From positions 310,001 through 374,000 of the forward strand of contig JAHQIW010005224.1 in assembly GCA_019055375.1 (NCBI GenBank): a stretch of 64,000 nucleotides of DNA. The letters run 5' to 3'. A program made the translations under genes and the position numbers. Origin of the DNA: Parelaphostrongylus tenuis. Lineage: Eukaryota > Nematoda > Chromadorea > Rhabditida > Metastrongylidae. Positions within the stretch are counted from its first letter, which is position 1. Each line of letters begins with the position of its first letter. Shown piece after piece: positions 57,569 to 64,000 of this stretch. The notes beneath the pieces are model-generated. The model searched no databases, was not told the origin of the DNA, and saw nothing but the letters and a program-made list of their open reading frames with translations.

Positions 57569-60500
57569 TGTCTCATTCGAAGCAAGTACTGTTGAGTTCA
57601 AAATTTTTCCAGTTTCAAAAACAAACACAAGTTTCAATAAATACAAGCAGAGGGAAAATAAAGACCACCAGATAGCCAATACACTTACAGAGTTCCTCAA
57701 AAATAGAGTCACGATATGAAACTACAATAATTCAATCAAATGCTCTTTTTTTAGAGTTGTGGTTAACTTTCACGTTTCTCAGATGAGTCCTTCACATAAA
57801 GATTATGCCCCGTCACTTCCAAAATCATGGACTCAGAAGCAAAAGGATAGCTTGAACAGGAAGAGATCAATCATCAGTGGGAATTCCGAAAAATTTGAGC
57901 ATATTCGTTCATTTCTGAGGCAGAACACAAGCTTGTTATTTCTCAAGTCCATTGTACGAGTAATATGATTCTTTTTTAGGGCACTACACTCGCTAAACAG
58001 ACATTTTCGAAGGATGTTAGCGACGTCGGCGATAGAGGAATTGGATTTACGAGTGAAATTTCTTTATATAGTAGAGTGGTTCGAGCGCAGTACGCATAAT
58101 GAAAAGGCTCAGATGCACTTTTGATGTCAGTCGACCTTTACTCGAATTGTCAAAATGACATTTCTAGACATTATTAAATGATTAATAAACCAACCAGTTT
58201 ACAGGTGATCATCTCGAATATGCCGATTCAGTTAGTCAACACCTCTGCCTAGAACTAAACTGAAAATTCGCTCAAAGCTAGTTTGTATAGAAGAATTTTA
58301 TTCTTGTTTAAAAGCTAGTATCAAGGCCGTCTAAAATCTATGCGGATTTCAATGCCAATTACACACTGTTCCAAAAATAGCAGACGCTATTTTGACGTTA
58401 TTTCATCGTTCTTAGAGTGCATCTCTACTTTTTCCGAAATATCGACTCAGATTTGATGCTTTGAGCAGGATGCAAAGCTTACCGCAAAAAATCCGGAAAA
58501 ATCGCAATTGTCAAATTTTCAGTTGCTTTATTTTATATAGAAACGTTTTCCACTTAAGAACGAGGTATCCATTGATCATAACAATGATCACAGGAATTCT
58601 GAAAAACAGGAAAACTTGTATCCTGTTGTTGTAAAGGAATTAGGTATCAAACAGACGAACATCCTTGTTTCGTTACACGCATAAGCAGAGGATTGTATAT
58701 GTCCTAAGCTCACGAATTTCAGTTATAATATGTCTACGAGTGGTGAACGGACAGCACTCTTGGAGAAATGCTGCTTGAGGCATGCGCGTGTAGAATATAC
58801 ACACTAATGAAAAGCATAAATTCTTGACATATCACGAGGTGTGAAAACACGGAGAAAGAATGAGGAGCAGATAGAGTCGAAAAGCCCATGGCAATAAAAA
58901 GCGCGAGTGCGGCGTCATCCGGCTAAATGAGAGCCAACCTAAATGCATATCGACGACGGAAAGTGCTCTGGCAAACATGACACAGTAGGTGTCGAATCTA
59001 ATCTGCCATTGATTTGGATTGATTCTGACGGGTACGAGTCGTCCGAAAGACGTCAAGTCTCTCATCTGGCTTAGAATTTCAGAAGCACATCATTAGGCTG
59101 TGTTAGGATTGCGTGATTTTAACTGCTTCACATTTGAGTTGTCCATCTTTTTCGCACATTTGACTGAATCTGAATTCAATTTTGATTCTGTAGAACATTT
59201 AGTTGGGAAAAAAATTTCTATTCTTTACAAAATCTTTGGTTTTCAAACACTAAGCTATGTCGTTGAACGTGGCGCCGCTTTTTGCTTTATGGCAGGTAGG
59301 CATGAAATTTTAGATAAAAGAAGGGCAGCATTGTTGCAGAAAGTGCAAGCGTCAAATCCCATGGTGGTGAATTCTATGAACACATGCAGGGAGAAACGAG
59401 ATTTATTATGAGACAAAAACGCGTCTTTGATTCCATTCGGCTACGACAATTATTCTTCTTTGATATTTCTGTAGCCTTCATTCAATCTTATGGACTTTAT
59501 AATGAAGACAGTACGGTGAAATTTTCACAAGGCACGAACTGTAGCATCTATAAGCTGGAGTTTCATGGTCCATTCACCTAAATCAGGGCTAAACTGCTCT
59601 AACAATAACTACTGAGCAGCCGACTCAGGCCGATCAATGACGGATTTTTGCGTTATTTTCTATTCGTCGTCTCGTTTTATTCTCTTTACTGTCGTGAAGA
59701 GATGGTTTGTCGCAAATAGACATCGCTATGGCCAGTGTTGGCGCAGAAATGAAGCCTCGTATGCTAACATTATCCAATCTTCAAAATGATTTGCTTTAGC
59801 GTAAACTCTCTTTGATTTGAGCTAAGCTAAGTAACGAATTTTGCTGTGATCCAAAAAATGGTGTTCTAAATTTTTTTTAAAATTTTGCTCTAATAGCAGC
59901 TAGTACGAAGTCTTCAGCCAAGTTCTCAACTTAAAAAAATCAAACAAAGATAAATTTAGAATGCATTCTGGACAGAGGTTTTTTCCAAGCGATAAATTGA
60001 GGAGAGACAGATCCATTCAGTGATTCCCATAATCCAACTATGAGAGCTTAGCTACTCGTAGAAGCACTAGAACTTATTTCACACCGGATTATCGGCTTAT
60101 TTACATGGTGTTTATTCTATATAAATCTGTAGGATAGCAAATATAGACAGAAGAAAAACGCTGCTTACTAATATAGAATCTGCACTATAGCCAGTATAGG
60201 CAGATTACAAGGTTGTTGAATGTATGTCTCTGTAGGGGAGCAATTATAAATAGATTACAAGGCCGCTTGATGAGTATGTGCGAATAATTAGGGGCGGCCA
60301 AGGCATTTTTCACGTTCAATTTGATGATTGGTTGATTGGCTGCTTTGAAAGGTGAGTAATTGTAGACGAGGCAATACAGCATTATCTTACAAGCCCTTTG
60401 CTAAAAGATTATTCAAGCAGCAGACGAAATGGCGCACCAAATGACCGAAGGCCTTGGTGGAGGATGCATACGAGAAAACAAATGGAATGTTGGAAGTGCT

Positions 60501-62494
60501 GAGATCCGCATAGTAAAATCTGACAACAATTCAAAAATAAAAGAGACGTAATAAAATAAAAATTGAGGCATACATAAATGCAGGCTATAAAATGATCTTT
60601 TTAGGTCGTAACTCGGTCACTATGTCGCCAAAACGAGTTAATGGTAAGATACACATTGATCGAAAAAGGTGATCGTTATTGAACACTCTATATTTTAATT
60701 CCTACGGCATCGTTTCTCAAAAGTATATCACCTTATGCTCACTAATATCACCGAAAAACGTGCTGTACATAAATTATTTGAAACGGTTCCGCTGGACTAA
60801 CAGAGGCCCGCAATCTCGTGACGGTTTCAACGAAAATAATCTGATTTTGCGAACTTCAAAAGAGACCAAATTTATTATTGGAATTCACAAGATTCAAGAT
60901 ACCGAAAAATCACTGAAAGTCTGTAGAAAAGCTTTGTACATCGAGAATGTTGGAATGAGAAACACAATTTTATTGCTACTGCTACAGTACAATACTAAAG
61001 GTGTTCTAAAAATAAAGTGCTTTTCAAATTTCTTGAGATTTAAGCCATCGAATGACTACTCAGACTTCGAAACCACCAGAAAAGAATTTTTCCATGAGCG
61101 CTGGAACTTGGACAGTAGAACGGAATTGATCCGAATCAATCTACAATGCTTACGAAGAAATTTACATTCGTGAATTGTTGGTTTGTACTTCTCGGTAATC
61201 CACCTGAATGACCATTAGCAGATTAGTAGCAGTTATATATTCACCAAACACGACTAATAAAATAGATGACTTCTTTAGCTCTGTTCAGTCGTGTTCTACA
61301 GAGAAAAAACGACGAGTACATGCTTGTGCCGACAGGGACACACGTTACACGCACAAGAATCTTGAATTTAGAATCACGTTGAAATCGCTTTTGTGTCAAA
61401 AGGGCTGCTTCATCAATCTGCTATAAGTTAGAAAAGGAACACACCGGAATCGCATAAAAATGCAAACGAAAGAACAATTAGTTTAATCACTTGAGAGGTA
61501 TTTTCGCGAGTAACACATACTCAGGTTCTTCGAACTGCGCAATAGATGAGCAGTGATTACCAGCGATAAAAGTTGACAAGTAAAAGCTACTGACTCGCTA
61601 TTTTATGGGCGTCAAAGTGAACAGTTGCATACTAAGAAGACTACTATTCCGAAGAAGTTTCTTTTTGCCATGTACACCTACTGCAGGCGTTATGGGTGCC
61701 TTTTAATGCAAAGTAAAAAAGTGGCTCGATATTGGGTCTCACCAAGTACTTTATTCCTCACGAATCTCAAGACTATCGCAAGATTTGCTTAGATGGAAAG
61801 AAGCAGTGACTTGACACATCGGTATGCTATGGTAAGTTACTGTATAGGCCAGACTTGTATTCAGTCACCTACTATAAAGTTGAAAGCGTCGTGTGTTAAT
61901 CCAAGCCCAAATTTTTCTTAGAACTATGTTAATGTTATTATTTCACATTTATCCGCGAAAGTATAAATAAACAAACTTTTACAGCAATATAGAGTTCAAA
62001 CACTACGGTAATGGTATTATTAACACTGGTTTGAGAAGAATTATTATAAATATGAACAAAACGAAATCCGGAATCCATTCGGCATTTTTTAATTGCGCTA
62101 CAAAGTTTGGAAGATAGTTGTAGATTGCGGAGCACAATGCTAAACTAATTTCTTCATTAAAAGCATAGTAGAATGGGAATTCTTGGAATCATAAGTGGGA
62201 GCAAAATAGTACTTGTTTTGGTTATAGTGCTCCATAAATGAAGACAGATTTTGACTTTACAACACGTATGCAAATTCATGCCGAAGAATTGCAAACCGGT
62301 GGAAATTTATAGTATAGTGAACGTAATTCACAATGATTAACTCATTGCGAACTGCTGAAGAAAAAAGAAATACTACATGTCCTGATTATCGATAGTGATA
62401 TGACTCGAGAAAAATTAAGCACAAATACAATACGTCAAAAAGGAAAATAGATGATTGATATTGGTAAATAACAAGAATTCTTCTATTTAACTAC
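57569..62494. other. Upstream region of the Kv gene, no recognised gene
   Basis: Chance-looking open frames at 57759-57968, 59100-59411 and 60679-61173 on the plus strand. None shows a known domain. The promoter of the channel gene should lie here or further upstream if a 5' exon exists, but no specific element is visible. Confidence 0.45.
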
Positions 62495-62945
62495 TCTTTT
62501 AGCAGTGGCATGACGTTAGTTATATATTCAGTAATTTTGAGTGATACTAAATCTTAACCTCATACGGGAACCGAACCGCATTTCACCCTCTCTGAGGGAG
62601 TGCGCTATACAATTGCACTACCGATGCTCCTGTTCAGCCATCACACTTTCGTGATACAATTGCATCGATCTGTCAGCAACCAACTGTCAACGATTTGAGT
62701 TGGTAATCACATATTGACATTGAACCTAGTCACACTGACAGATATTCTTTAGCGGTGGCATGACGTTATAATTATATATTCAGTGATGCTGAGTAATGCG
62801 CAGAACTCGGAAGAATGGTGGAGGAACAGGAACGTCGGTGGCGCAATTGGTAAGCACGCCTATCGAAAAGTGTGAAATACGGATTCGATTACCGTCTGAC
62901 ATTCAAAGTTTTGTATCTCACCAATATTATTGGGTAGGTGAGCGT
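62495..62945. repeat. Inverted pair of tRNA-like sequences, 62.5-62.9 kb
   Basis: Minus copy about 62559-62630 (CGGTAGTGCAATTG, CGGTTCGGTTCCCG). Plus copy about 62832-62900 (GTCGGTGGCGCAATTGGTAA, ACGGATTCGATTACCGTC). Direct TTTAGCAGTGGCATGACGTT and TTTAGCGGTGGCATGACGTT flank blocks at 62498 and 62749. Confidence 0.65.
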
Positions 62946-63589
62946 AATTGTCGATATCCCATAAGATCAGTCGGATACACGATAGAAATAGAAGTATCAG
63001 CTCTAAGAATGGCTTCTAACTTTTTCTAACTACGTCATCATTTGAAACGTGAGACGGTATTGTTCGGAACCGCACCCGTTCATCTATTCTCGTTTTCCTT
63101 TGTGTGAAGCAAATCTCAAATCACATAAGACACTTTTGCCATCTAACGATTTGAGAATTAGGATCACTGCTGCACCTAAAAATTCCAAAGCCCTAAACAC
63201 TTTCTTCAGGCTGATAGCGAAAATCAAAGAGAGGTAAAGTGTTAAGTGAGAACTGCTGAAGAGCATAGCAAATGATTATAAAATAAGCTTTCTTCACTTG
63301 TGAGGGACTGTGCTAAAAATATGGCAGAAAATCTATTACACCCATCATCCGCTATATCAATGAAGCCGGACAATTTAGCAAAGATATAAGAGAATGATTC
63401 AAACACCTCATAAACTACAGAGGTGAGAACATTATGTTGGATTCTTACGCCACAGCGTTTCAGCGGTGTCCAGAACGAGGGAAGCTGATCAGCGATGAAA
63501 TGCTTGTAGTTTGACTACGTTTATAGTCGCACAGTGGGAAGCAAAAATAACATGACGTGGGAATAATGATGAGCTTAGGGGAGCAGTAG

Positions 63590-63730
63590 CGCAATGCTTA
63601 CTATGCAATGCACCACAAAACAAGGTAATAGACAAGATGCCGATTTAATCTTCTTCCTTACACGTCTGGAATTGGTTAGACCAGTACTTTACGACATTCA
63701 TGATGAAGACGAAATCTGCAAACATTGGCC
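63590..63730 (+). repeat. Fragment related to SINE family B
   Basis: CGTCTGGAATTGGTTAGACC, CAGTACTTTACGACATTCAT and GATGAAGACGAAATCTG follow the family body in order. The open frame running on to 63875 has no recognised domain. Confidence 0.45.
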
Positions 63731-64000
63731 GAAGCAACAAGTAGAATACACAAAGATGTTTGTGGAGGACGAATGCGAGGATATCGAACCGAATGCGAAA
63801 AGGGAAAGCCGCGTATTCAATGGGGCTAGCTACGACTGGAGAGATTTCATTGGTTTAGCTCAACTGCCGCGATAAACAATCACCAAAAACAAATGAAGGA
63901 ACCTCAGAAGTTGACTCACATTTCGCATAGAAAAATGACGAGAAATAAGAAATAGGTAATTTTCATGCGTTGCAACTTTGCGAATTTGATTTTAATGAAA

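Noticed and set aside
59100..59411. 103-codon plus-strand open frame as a gene
   Set aside because: Part of it (MAGRHEILDKRRAALLQK) looks coding, but no family or exon chain could be established.
60400..60545. Another family B SINE copy
   Set aside because: Only weak agreement (GAGATCCGCATAGT, AATAAAAG tail); too diverged to call with confidence.
60679..61173. 164-codon plus-strand open frame as a gene
   Set aside because: No recognisable motif, no supporting splice pattern and AT-rich composition typical of chance frames. It could be an unknown gene, but the sequence gives no support.
1..64000. CRISPR arrays, bacterial operons or phage genes
   Set aside because: No regular short direct repeats with spacers and no dense ORFs; the intron-bearing gene and SINEs show a eukaryotic nuclear source.

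Overview
This window looks like nuclear DNA of a nematode, most likely a parasitic clade V (strongylid-type) species; the species assignment is inference. It is AT-rich, with short exons, large introns and pyrimidine-rich acceptors of the TTTTCAG type. It carries one convincing host gene and is otherwise dominated by repeats. No functional rRNA or tRNA gene, CRISPR array or bacterial-style operon was seen.

The host gene is a voltage-gated potassium (Kv) channel on the minus strand, from 57,557 down to 39,455 or 37,958. I rebuilt 12 coding exons plus a possible alternative 13th by joining reading frames across GT-AG boundaries. Every junction keeps frame and together they give, in order, a T1 tetramerisation domain, S1-S3, an arginine-rich S4, S5, a TTVGYGD selectivity filter and S6. 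One extra base in the S3 exon (near 46,172) breaks the frame. It is either an assembly error or a recent lesion. The usual Pro-X-Pro of S6 reads Pro-Ile-Ser.

Repeats by region: 0-17 kb holds mariner relics, tRNA-like fragments and two foldback elements (7.76-8.44 and 11.6-12.3 kb), with no recognised gene. At 17.83-19.90 kb lies a decayed Penelope-like retroelement (reverse transcriptase plus GIY-YIG endonuclease) framed by 435-bp inverted arms, each carrying a hammerhead-ribozyme motif. 20-36 kb holds tRNA-derived SINEs, tRNA-like inverted pairs, a mariner relic and three further hammerhead-associated inverted structures. The most striking is a 538-bp foldback at 24,868-25,405 with an 11-bp target duplication and a hammerhead in each arm. 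36-57.6 kb is the Kv gene, whose introns contain SINEs, MITE-like elements, a dead Tc1/mariner-type transposase, a mariner relic and microsatellites. 57.6-64 kb is mostly featureless apart from one more tRNA-like pair and a SINE fragment.

The potentially novel biology is the recurring design of inverted arms with hammerhead ribozymes. It is seen in an RT-bearing Penelope-like element and in short elements without any coding capacity. This suggests a non-autonomous, ribozyme-bearing family mobilised in trans, which is inference.
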